Shown here piece by piece: positions 57,349-64,000 of a DNA stretch of 64,000 nucleotides. Position 1 is the stretch's first letter, and each line of letters starts with the position of its first letter. The stretch spans positions 1-64,000 of the forward strand of contig CAVXQP010000026.1 in NCBI GenBank assembly GCA_963763955.1, given 5' to 3'. Source of the stretch: DASUPK01 sp963763955. Its GTDB lineage: Bacteria; Actinomycetota; Thermoleophilia; Solirubrobacterales; 70-9. A program made the position numbers and the translations under genes. The notes below the pieces were generated by a model. That model did no database searches. It was not told where the DNA came from and worked only from the letters and a program-made list of their open reading frames with translations.

Positions 57349-57855
57349 TCAGTCCTGCGGGCTGCAGACGATGACCGGGATCCGCCGGTCGCCGGCCCGC
57401 TCCTGGTAGCGGGCGAAGCCCGGATAGAACCCGGTCGCCAGCGCCCAGAGCCGCTCGCGCTCCTTGCGGGTCGCCTCCCTGGCCCGGTAGCGGCCGCCGC
57501 CGCCCTTGGTCCAGAGCTCGACCTCGGGGTTCGCGACGACGTTGTGATACCAGGCGGGATGGTCGCGGTGGCCGCCTCGGGAGGCGATCAGGACTACGTC
57601 ATCGTCGTCGGTGAAGTAGGCGAGTGGGGTGGTGCGCTTCTTGCCGCTCTTCGCACCCGTATGCGTGAGCAGCACCGTCGGCGCGGTGACGGTGGTCTTG
57701 AGACGGCCGCCGGTGGCTTTCATCAGATACGGATCGATCTTGTTGCCGACGTTGACGAGGAACCAGGTCACCGGACGCCTGCGGGCCGTCCACGACAGTG
57801 TGCTCAGGAGCACCCCCTTGGGCGCCTGCGGATCGAATTCGCGGACTCGTCCCAC
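57349..57855 (-). CDS. Deazaflavin (F420)-dependent nitroreductase family (DDN-like) protein
   Basis: 168 residues. The split-barrel signature is VLLTHTGAKSGKKRTTPLAYFTDDDDVVLIASRGGHRDHPAWYHNVVANPEVELW, as in Mycobacterium Ddn and related F420H2-binding proteins. It is likely a quinone or other substrate reductase. The C-terminus has FYPGFARYQERAGDRRIPVIV. It stands alone between tRNA-Ser and the GGDEF/EAL gene. Confidence 0.88.
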   Translation of the reverse strand: MGRVREFDPQAPKGVLLSTLSWTARRRPVTWFLVNVGNKIDPYLMKATGGRLKTTVTAPTVLLTHTGAKSGKKRTTPLAYFTDDDDVVLIASRGGHRDHPAWYHNVVANPEVELWTKGGGGRYRAREATRKERERLWALATGFYPGFARYQERAGDRRIPVIVCSPQD

Positions 57856-57918
57856 GGGCGCATCCTTTCAGTCACCCGACTTCGCCATCAACGGCCGCCA
57901 CAAACACCGCGGCCGAAC

Positions 57919-60210
57919 CTACGAGATCAGTTCGCCCAGCCGGGCGGAGGTGAGCAGCTTGTCCAGGGCCTCGGGCGCCTGCGGCCGCGCGAAGTAGTAG
58001 CCCTGCCCGCCGTCGCAGTGGAGGGACTGAAGCTCGCGGACCTGCTCCTCGCGCTCGATCCCCTCGGCCAGCGCTGTCAGCCCGAGCCCGTGGGCGAGCC
58101 CGACGATGGCGGCGACTCCGGCGGAGTCCTCGGGCGAGCGCCCCAGCCCGGCGATGAACGAGGCGTCGATCTTGATCGCGTTCAGCCGGGGGAGGCGCTT
58201 GATGCTGCCGAAGGACGACATCGCGATACCGAAGTCGTCGATGAGCAGCCGGATGCCGAGCTGCTCGAGGTCGGGGATTGCGATGAGGGCTGAGGCGCGA
58301 CGATCCATCACGGCCCGCTCAGCGATCTCCAGGCACAGAGAGGACGCCGGAAGCTGCGCGTCCGCGATCGCCTGGGCGATCTTGCCGCTCAGGCCGGGGT
58401 CCGCGAGCCGCCGTTCGCTGACGTTGACCGAGACGATGAACTGGTCCCGGTCCGGGAGCTGCTCGCGCCATCTGGCCGCCTGGAAGCAGGCCGCCCTCAT
58501 GACGAGGTCGTCGATGTCCGAGATCAGGTCGCTGGCTTCCGCGACGAAGAGGAACTGCGCCGGCTCGAGCACGCCGCGGTCCGGATGCCGCCAGCGGACC
58601 AATGCCTCGGCGCCGGTGACCTCGCCGGTTCGCAGGTCGACCTCCGGCTGATAGTGGACCGTGATCTCGTCCCGCTCGAGCGCCGCCCGAAGCTGGACCT
58701 CCAGCCCCGTGCGGTCGGTGCCCCCCTCGCGCATCCAGCTCTCGAACAGCGCGTAGCGCGACTTGCCGGCCGCCTTGGCCCGGTACATGGCGACGTCGGC
58801 CTCGCCCAGCACCTGGTCGGGCTCGATTGGGATGCCCTCTGCGGGGTACAGGGCGACCCCGATGCTCGCCGCCTGCGTGATGGCTCGTTCCTGGAGGTCG
58901 ATGGGCTCGGCCATCGCCTCGATTACCCGGTCCGCGATCGCCCGCACTTCCTCGTCTGACACTTCCTCGCAGAGCAACGCGAACTCGTCGCCGCCCAGGC
59001 GGGCCAGGGTGTCGCCCACTCTCAGCAGCCGCTCGAGGCGGCGCCCCACCTCGATCAGGACCTGGTCGCCGGCGGCGTGGCCGAGCGTGTCGTTGACCAG
59101 CTTGAAGCCGTCGAGGTCGAGGTAGATGATCGCGCAGCCGCGGATCCCGCGCCTGGCCGAGGCCATCCGCACGCGGTCGGAGAAGAGCGTCCTGTTGGGA
59201 AGGCCGGTCAGGGAGTCGTGGAGCGCCTGGCGGGTGAGCCGCTCCTCGGACTCCTTGCGATCGGACACGTCCTCGATCTGAGCGATCAGGTAGCTGGGTG
59301 CGCCGTTCTCCCCGTCGTAGATCGGCGAGAGGTTGAGCGAGACCCAGAGCGCATGGCCGTCGGCGTGGATGTACCGCTTCTCCGTCCGGTAGCCGTAGCG
59401 CTCTCCCTCGATCAGATCACGCAGCGCGTCCAGGTTGGCGTCGACGTCGTCGGGGTGGGTGATCTCGCCGAAAGTCTTGCCGACCAATTCGTCCCGGGGG
59501 TAGCCCGTGAGCTCGCAGAGCGCGCGATTGACGCGTTGAAAGCGGCCATTGGTCGAGATGACCGCCATCCCAACCCGGCTGTCGTCGAAGGCCCTGCGGA
59601 AGCGCTCCTCGGCTCCCCCGAGGTTGTGGGTCATCCGCCGCAACGCGACGACGAGCAGATGCACGGCCGACCCGAGACTGCAGGCGAGCACGAACCCCAC
59701 CACGCCGCGCTGGAGTTCGTTGGTGTCGTAGGTCGATCCCCCGATCACGGCGATCGGGAGGAACAGCGTGATCCCCATGACGAGGATGGAGACCGCCAGC
59801 TCTCTCCCTGTCCCATAGAGCGCGAACCACGTCACGGGGAGGATCACCAGCGGGCCGAAGACGCTCGGGGAGTCGCCGCTCGCGTCTCGGAGCAGCGCGA
59901 TGATGAGGAAGTAGGAGAGCGGGAGGATCGCCTGGGGCCAGGCGGGCAATCGGGACCAAGGCACCCAGAGCGCGAGCGCGACCACGACCGCGAGGAGGGC
60001 CGCGGCGACCAGCACCCGTGGATCGGAGACCGGGACCCCTGCCATGGGAAGCAACGCGAACGGCAGGAGGCCGGCGAGGACGAAGGGTGCGATCCGCCGG
60101 CTGACATCCACGCCTTCGAAGAACCGCCCCGGGTTCATGTCCAGGCCGATCGCGCGGGACCAGCGAGGGTCGTCCGGGCGACCGCTATCGGCGACTGCGC
60201 GATGGCTCAC
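57919..60210 (-). CDS. Membrane diguanylate cyclase/phosphodiesterase with PAS domain
   Basis: 763 residues. About five or six membrane spans lie between 40 and 195. A PAS domain follows (AEERFRRAFDDSRVGMAVISTNGRFQRVNRALCELTGYP) with a PAC tail to about 325. The GGDEF domain has RLGGDEFALL intact. The EAL domain has GAEALVRWRHP, LEIAERAV, LLIDDFGIAMSS, IKIDASFI and ALAEGIE, so most metal ligands of an active phosphodiesterase are present. It controls cyclic-di-GMP. GTG 60210 with AAGGAG upstream. No c-di-GMP receptor gene is adjacent. Confidence 0.93.
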   Translation of the reverse strand: MSHRAVADSGRPDDPRWSRAIGLDMNPGRFFEGVDVSRRIAPFVLAGLLPFALLPMAGVPVSDPRVLVAAALLAVVVALALWVPWSRLPAWPQAILPLSYFLIIALLRDASGDSPSVFGPLVILPVTWFALYGTGRELAVSILVMGITLFLPIAVIGGSTYDTNELQRGVVGFVLACSLGSAVHLLVVALRRMTHNLGGAEERFRRAFDDSRVGMAVISTNGRFQRVNRALCELTGYPRDELVGKTFGEITHPDDVDANLDALRDLIEGERYGYRTEKRYIHADGHALWVSLNLSPIYDGENGAPSYLIAQIEDVSDRKESEERLTRQALHDSLTGLPNRTLFSDRVRMASARRGIRGCAIIYLDLDGFKLVNDTLGHAAGDQVLIEVGRRLERLLRVGDTLARLGGDEFALLCEEVSDEEVRAIADRVIEAMAEPIDLQERAITQAASIGVALYPAEGIPIEPDQVLGEADVAMYRAKAAGKSRYALFESWMREGGTDRTGLEVQLRAALERDEITVHYQPEVDLRTGEVTGAEALVRWRHPDRGVLEPAQFLFVAEASDLISDIDDLVMRAACFQAARWREQLPDRDQFIVSVNVSERRLADPGLSGKIAQAIADAQLPASSLCLEIAERAVMDRRASALIAIPDLEQLGIRLLIDDFGIAMSSFGSIKRLPRLNAIKIDASFIAGLGRSPEDSAGVAAIVGLAHGLGLTALAEGIEREEQVRELQSLHCDGGQGYYFARPQAPEALDKLLTSARLGELIS

Positions 60211-60362
60211 TCTCGGCTCCTTCTCCGAAGTCCCCCTCTCGACCCGGATTAGGAAGTGGGTTCTTCCCCTGCAATCGAGCGACGGTAATCGGCGATCAGC
60301 CGCCAGGAAAGGCCTCTATTCGGTACCTAGACGCTCGTACTAGCGAGATTTGGCTGCAGGAC

Positions 60363-61607
60363 TCAAATGAAGCCCTTGCCCTCGCCTCTGTATGTCCGAA
60401 GTTCGTCCCGGATCGTCGTCCCGGTGACGAGGAAGAGCCGGTTGAATCGCTCGCAGAGCTCACCCGCCTCGAGGTCACGGAAGTAGAGCCGATCTCCGAT
60501 CCGGAGCCTGTTCGCGCCGCCGCCGGGAAGCGCTGGGCGCGCACGCCAGGCCACACTGGGGGCAACGCCCGACCCCCGCACCACCGGCAGGGCGAACATC
60601 GCCGCGGGCCGGGGCCGGAAGGCCTGGTAGTGGTCGAAGGGGACCGGAGCGTAGAAGCCAGATCCGGCCGCCAGCTCGGTGACGGCCCATTCGGCGGCCG
60701 TCAGCTCGATCGATCCCGTGCCGCCCCCGTTGACGAACTCGAGCTGGGAGACCTCGGAGAGGGCGGTGACGATCTCGGCGCGCCGCTCCGATACGTCCCT
60801 TGCGGAGGCGGACTTCATCGCGCGGACCATGAGGTTGCTGATCGCCTTGCCGGGCACGTTGTCCCCGATCCCGGCGATCTGGCCCTCGTAGCCCATCATT
60901 CCGACCAGCTTCGTCCGCTCGCGCTGCTCGATCTCCTGAGCGAGGGTGACGGCCGCCTCCGCGGTCCTGATCGGCGAGCGCTTCGGACCGATCTTGACGA
61001 TGCCGCCGAAGGGCCGCCAGGAGAGGTCGATGTCGATCGCGACGCGGATCGGCGCGATGAATGAGCTAGCGGCCTCCTCGATCAGATCGAGATGCTCGGT
61101 GCAGTCGACCATCAACACCGGTGCCTCCTCCGGGTCCTCCGAAGTGACCCGCGCGAGGCGGGTGAGGCAGGCGCGCTCGGTGGTCGGATATGCGAGCACG
61201 AGGTCGCGCACCCCTCGCTCCCAGAGCCAGAGCGTCTCCGGGAGCGTGTAGGTGAGGGCACCCTGGAACCCGGGATCGAGATCGAGGAGGCGCTCGAGCA
61301 CGGGCCGGGAGCGGATGGCAAAGCTGGCGATGCGGATGGGCTTGCCCCGCGACCGACGCAGCATGTCGGCGGCGTTCGCCCAGAGCGCATCCAGGTCGAG
61401 GAAGGCGAAGGGCGCCTGCACCCCGTCGAAGACCGTCTCGAAGCGCTCGTAGTCCTCGAGCGGCGTCGGCAGCGGCAGCGGCGTGGGGGTATCGATCGCC
61501 GAGACCGGGCGGGTTTCCTCGTCCTTGGGCGGCGCGTGGCCGTTCGCGGTGGGCTCCGCGACCGCGGGGTCGGTCTCCGTCGTCGGGCTCTTTTCTGGAG
61601 CAGCCAT
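60363..61607 (-). CDS. PLP-fold (alanine racemase/D-serine deaminase-like) protein, PLP Lys absent
   Basis: 414 residues. A Thr/Pro-rich N-terminus of about 50 residues precedes the barrel: FAFLDLDALWANAADMLRRSRGKPIRIASFAIRSRPVLERLL. Relatives have ASKSVR here, with the Lys that binds PLP; this copy has ASFAIR. TLPETLWLWERGVRDLVLAYPTTER and VNGGGTGSIELTA match the family, and a D-serine dehydratase-like C-terminal domain follows. It may be inactive or use another chemistry. ATG 61607 lies 8 nt after a TAGGCT box. Divergent from tRNA-Ser(GCT). Confidence 0.78.
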   Translation of the reverse strand: MAAPEKSPTTETDPAVAEPTANGHAPPKDEETRPVSAIDTPTPLPLPTPLEDYERFETVFDGVQAPFAFLDLDALWANAADMLRRSRGKPIRIASFAIRSRPVLERLLDLDPGFQGALTYTLPETLWLWERGVRDLVLAYPTTERACLTRLARVTSEDPEEAPVLMVDCTEHLDLIEEAASSFIAPIRVAIDIDLSWRPFGGIVKIGPKRSPIRTAEAAVTLAQEIEQRERTKLVGMMGYEGQIAGIGDNVPGKAISNLMVRAMKSASARDVSERRAEIVTALSEVSQLEFVNGGGTGSIELTAAEWAVTELAAGSGFYAPVPFDHYQAFRPRPAAMFALPVVRGSGVAPSVAWRARPALPGGGANRLRIGDRLYFRDLEAGELCERFNRLFLVTGTTIRDELRTYRGEGKGFI

Positions 61608-61615
61608 GGCGATCC

Positions 61616-61621
61616 AGCCTA
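61616..61621 (-). promoter_or_regulatory. Putative -10 box (TAGGCT), leaderless
   Basis: On the minus strand TAGGCT ends 8 nt before the ATG at 61607. Confidence 0.4.
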
Positions 61622-61661
61622 CAATCGGGCCGCGGGGTCGCCCCCGGCGACCGACGCCCCC

Positions 61662-61751
61662 GGAGAGGTGGCCGAGCGGCTGAAGGCACTCGCCTGCTAA
61701 GCGAGTAGGGGGCTGATAGCTCCCTCGAGGGTTCGAATCCCTCCCTCTCCG
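61662..61751 (+). tRNA. tRNA-Ser (anticodon GCT)
   Basis: GGAGAGG pairs with CCTCTCC plus a G discriminator. The anticodon stem CTCGC/GCGAG encloses loop CTGCTAA, giving anticodon GCT (codons AGC/AGU). A long variable arm (GGGGGCTGATAGCTCCC) and T-arm GAGGG TTCGAAT CCCTC complete a class II tRNA. The L,D-transpeptidase start follows 3 nt later. Confidence 0.95.
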
Positions 61752-61754
61752 CTC

Positions 61755-62594
61755 ATGAAGCACCTCGGCTGGATCGCGGCGGGGGCGGTTGTCGTCGCGC
61801 TGCTCGCGTTCCTGATCATCGACAGCGGCAAGGACAACGAGCAGCCTTCTGCCTCCGCGGGCGGAACTGCCGGAGTGACCGTGCCCACGATCACGGCCCC
61901 GGCCCCGACGGGGAACGCCGCGGTCGACGCGCTCCGTGCCAGCGTGCCGGTCCCCGACGTGCACATAAACCCGCCGCCGTCCGCGCAGAAGGGACGGAGC
62001 TTCGCGCTCGCGACCGTCAGGACGGGCCAGAGAATCGCCCTGCACGCCTCGCCGGGCGGGAGGGTGCTGCAGCGGGTCGGCGACAAGACCGAGTTCGGCT
62101 CCATGCGCGTCTTCTGGATCGAGCGGGTGAGCGGAGCCTGGTTCGGGGTTCCCACGCCGGACCTGCCGAACGGGCAGCTCGCCTGGATCAAGGACGACCG
62201 CATTGCCCTCGATCTCACCCAGACACGATTCTGGATCACCGCGGACCTCTCCCGGCGAGCACTCGAGCTCCGCTACGGCAATCGGATGCTCCAGCGCATG
62301 CGAGTGACCGTCGGCTCCAGCAGCTCACCGACCCCGCTCGGCAACTACGCGGTGACGGACGGGCTCGTCGGGCGCGGGCTCGGCCCCTGGTACGGATGCT
62401 GCGTCCTCGCGCTCTCCGGCCACCAGGCGCAGCTGCCCTCGGGGTGGATCGGCGGCAATCGCATCGCGATTCACGGGACGCCCGGTTCGGTGGGCGGCGC
62501 CGACTCGCACGGCTGCCTGCGCGCCTCGGACCCGGACATGATCGCGCTGTTCGCGCGCGTTCCGCTGGGCACGCCGGTCTTCATCCGCGCCTAG
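61755..62594 (+). CDS. L,D-transpeptidase (YkuD domain), membrane-anchored
   Basis: 279 residues. An N-terminal signal anchor (WIAAGAVVVALLAFLIIDS) and Thr/Pro linker lead to an SH3-like region (about 85-150) and a YkuD domain. The catalytic block is IAIHGTPGSVGGADSHGCLRASDPDM, with the His and nucleophile Cys of peptidoglycan L,D-transpeptidases. TPLGNYAVTDGL is also typical. It forms 3-3 crosslinks or attaches proteins to peptidoglycan outside the membrane. The start is only 3 nt from the tRNA-Ser end, so it may be cotranscribed with it. Confidence 0.9.
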   Translation: MKHLGWIAAGAVVVALLAFLIIDSGKDNEQPSASAGGTAGVTVPTITAPAPTGNAAVDALRASVPVPDVHINPPPSAQKGRSFALATVRTGQRIALHASPGGRVLQRVGDKTEFGSMRVFWIERVSGAWFGVPTPDLPNGQLAWIKDDRIALDLTQTRFWITADLSRRALELRYGNRMLQRMRVTVGSSSSPTPLGNYAVTDGLVGRGLGPWYGCCVLALSGHQAQLPSGWIGGNRIAIHGTPGSVGGADSHGCLRASDPDMIALFARVPLGTPVFIRA

Positions 62595-62626
62595 GACCGC
62601 GGACGAGCGGGCGACCCTGGCGAGCG

Positions 62627-63691
62627 TCAGACGCGGCGCTGAACGTGATCCGGGCCAAGTGCGGATGGGCTGGGGGCGCCTAGCAGCGCCAGCGCGAGTC
62701 GGAGCTCGTCGGCCAGCATCCCCAGCGCGCGTCCGGCGCCGGCCTCCCCGTCCACGGCGAGACCCCAGAGCGCGGGCCGCCCGATCAACACCGCCTCCGC
62801 TCCGATCGCCAGGGCAACTGCGACATCCGTCCCGCGGCGGATGCCGCCGTCGATCACCACGGGGATGCGCCCGGCGACCGCCTCGACCACCTCTGGCAGG
62901 GCGTCGATCGTCGCCGGGGCATTGTCGAGCTGGCGCCCGCCGTGATTGGAGACCACCACCCCGGCGGCGCCGTGTTCCACTGCCAGGGCGGCGTCCTCCC
63001 CGGTGATCAGGCCCTTGACCAGGATCGGCAGATCGAACTCGCCGCAGAGCTGCTCGAGGTCGTTCCAGGTGATCGAGGGATCGACGAGCCCGAATACCTC
63101 GGCCGTGGTGAGGCTCCTGTGCCCGACCGCCGCCTCGATCGCGGGCGCCCGGATCTCGGCCGGGACCTGGAAGCCGGTGCGGAGGTCGCGCTCCCGCCGC
63201 CCGGCATATGGCGCGTCCACCGTGAGGAGCAGGGCCTCGTATCCCGCTTCGGCGGCCTCCTCGACCATCGCACGGGTCACTCCGCGGTCGCGAAAGAGGT
63301 AGACCTGCATCCAGAGCCTGCCTCCGGGGGCCGCCTCGGCCACCTCGGCGGGCCGGGTGCTGGTCAGGCTCGAAAGGCACATCACCGTCCCGGCGTCCTT
63401 GGCGGCGCGCGCCATGCCTGCCTCGCCGTCGGCGTGGGCCAGCAGCTGGAAGGCGACCGGTCCCACCAGGATCGGCATCTCCAGCTCGGCGCCGAGGACC
63501 GTCGCCCTGGTCGAGACGCCGGAGACGTCGACCAGGACCCGAGACAGGAGCTCCCAGTTCTCGTAGGCCTCGGCGTTCCGCCGCAGGGTTCGCTCGTCGC
63601 CGGCGCCGCCGGCGAAGTAGCCGTGGGTGCCCGGCTCGAGCCTCTCTGCCGCGAGCCGCTCGAGATCGGCGATGTTGACCGGATCGGAGAC
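62627..63691 (-). CDS. FMN-dependent alpha-hydroxy-acid oxidase/dehydrogenase, start codon unclear
   Basis: About 354 residues. The TIM barrel opens with DPVNIADLERLAAERLEPG and HGYFAGGAGDERTLRRNAEAY. FMN and substrate residues are in LWMQVYLFRDR, ALLLTVDAPYAGRRERDLR and VVSNHGGRQLDNAPA with the catalytic His and Arg, then VVIDGGIRRGTDVAVALAIGA. It oxidises an L-2-hydroxy acid. No ATG, GTG or TTG precedes this N-terminus; GTC at 63691, 6 nt after a TAGCCT box, sits where GTG would be expected. The first ATG in frame (63478) would cut off the FMN domain start. Confidence 0.85.
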   Translation of the reverse strand, partial: VSDPVNIADLERLAAERLEPGTHGYFAGGAGDERTLRRNAEAYENWELLSRVLVDVSGVSTRATVLGAELEMPILVGPVAFQLLAHADGEAGMARAAKDAGTVMCLSSLTSTRPAEVAEAAPGGRLWMQVYLFRDRGVTRAMVEEAAEAGYEALLLTVDAPYAGRRERDLRTGFQVPAEIRAPAIEAAVGHRSLTTAEVFGLVDPSITWNDLEQLCGEFDLPILVKGLITGEDAALAVEHGAAGVVVSNHGGRQLDNAPATIDALPEVVEAVAGRIPVVIDGGIRRGTDVAVALAIGAEAVLIGRPALWGLAVDGEAGAGRALGMLADELRLALALLGAPSPSALGPDHVQRRV

Positions 63692-63697
63692 GCGAGA

Positions 63698-63703
63698 AGG
63701 CTA
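63698..63703 (-). promoter_or_regulatory. Putative -10 box (TAGCCT), leaderless
   Basis: TAGCCT on the minus strand ends 6 nt before the GTC at 63691 that occupies the expected start codon position. Confidence 0.35.
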
Positions 63704-63772
63704 TTCAGAGTCCGCCCGACGGGATAGGGTCGGAAACGCACGGGGGGTCACCTAGGCGGAGAGGAGACGCAG

Positions 63773-64000
63773 ATGAAATCCCCACGATTCGCGCCGCTGA
63801 CGGGAGCGATCTTCGTAGTGCTGCTCGTCATCGGCTTTATCCCGCTCGGAGGCAATACACCGGACACAGACGCCTCGGCAGCGAAGATCATCAGCTTCTA
63901 CGACGATCACCAGACCAAGGAGATCCTTGCGATCGTCGTCGTGGCTTTGGCGGCGCTGTTCCTGGCCTTGTTCGCCGTCGCGATCCGCGATTACCTCAGG
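63773..64000 (+). CDS. Membrane protein, N-terminal part only
   Basis: 76 codons to the window edge. GGAGAGGAGA precedes ATG 63773, a clear ribosome-binding site. The first span (LTGAIFVVLLVIGFIPL) is followed by an extracytoplasmic loop (TPDTDASAAKIISFYDDHQTKE) and a second span (ILAIVVVALAALFLALFAV). The loop and spacing resemble DUF4386-like or uncharacterised actinobacterial four-helix membrane proteins, but the rest lies outside the window. A possible -10 box TAGGGT is at 63725-63730. Confidence 0.7.
   Translation, partial: MKSPRFAPLTGAIFVVLLVIGFIPLGGNTPDTDASAAKIISFYDDHQTKEILAIVVVALAALFLALFAVAIRDYLR

Noticed and set aside
56400..57350. Possible genomic island or prophage at tRNA-Ser
   Set aside because: No integrase, phage gene or island-type composition change is seen next to the tRNA; only the local duplication is supported.
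1..64000. CRISPR arrays, insertion sequences, riboswitches and rRNA genes
   Set aside because: No regularly spaced direct repeats, transposase genes, known riboswitch cores or rRNA sequence were recognised on either strand.

Overview
The window is a GC-rich chromosomal segment from an actinobacterium, most likely a soil Thermoleophilia (Solirubrobacterales-like) lineage. This placement is inferred from the very high GC content, frequent GTG/TTG starts, F420-type enzymes (an LLM-class oxidoreductase and a DDN-family protein), a Cfp30B-like glyoxalase, and many genes with a TANNNT -10 box only 6-9 nt before the start codon, which suggests leaderless mRNAs. No phage, plasmid, insertion sequence or CRISPR array was seen.

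Layout. 0-5 kb: an LLM oxidoreductase operon with a tandem pair of small paralogs, citrate synthase, and a UbiE-like methyltransferase coupled to a membrane protein. 5-12 kb: Na+/H+ antiporter, PfkB kinase, quinone oxidoreductase coupled to a DEAD-box helicase, and a histidine kinase/receiver pair. 12-17 kb: a secreted Gly-rich protein, a frameshifted EamA transporter, then a HAD phosphatase, an APH-type kinase and an acyl-CoA dehydrogenase side by side. These are the same three domains found fused in eukaryotic ACAD10. 17-29 kb: reductase, RpiB-like isomerase, sulfotransferase, haloalkane dehalogenase, a YihY/flippase-like membrane pair, SDR and alpha/beta hydrolase. 29-34 kb: an LPMTG-anchored cupredoxin, a double ThyX-like protein, and a TetR/sulfatase divergon with a clear operator. 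34-50.3 kb: a complete 14-gene nuoA-N operon (respiratory complex I) on the minus strand, followed by an AEC transporter. 50-57 kb: VOC protein with divergent HxlR/SCP2 regulator, flavin reductase, cytochrome c lipoprotein, serS, LuxR-type response regulator, msrB, a decayed thioesterase and a duplicated tRNA-Ser(TGA) locus. 57-64 kb: DDN-like protein, GGDEF/EAL protein, PLP-fold protein, tRNA-Ser(GCT), L,D-transpeptidase, hydroxy-acid oxidase and a partial membrane protein.

Most distinctive signal. At least eleven copies of a family of about 32-68 bp palindromic elements are scattered through the window. They share termini (ATGCGAGGG ... ACCCGTTT) or a core translated as GREAEEVPV/GEAEERPV. 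Seven lie in frame, in sense orientation, inside or at the ends of conserved genes (nuoB, nuoE, nuoF, nuoJ, a VOC protein, a DEAD helicase). One copy is nested in another inside nuoJ, and two arms supply ribosome-binding sites for nuoG and nuoK. They behave like protein-coding palindromic repeats such as those of Rickettsia, but in an actinobacterium.

Caveat. Several genes (EamA, MarR remnant, acyl-CoA dehydrogenase, YihY, thioesterase, Gly-rich secreted protein) carry single-base frameshifts, many at G/C runs. serS and the hydroxy-acid oxidase lack a canonical start codon. Either the assembly has residual errors or these loci are decaying.
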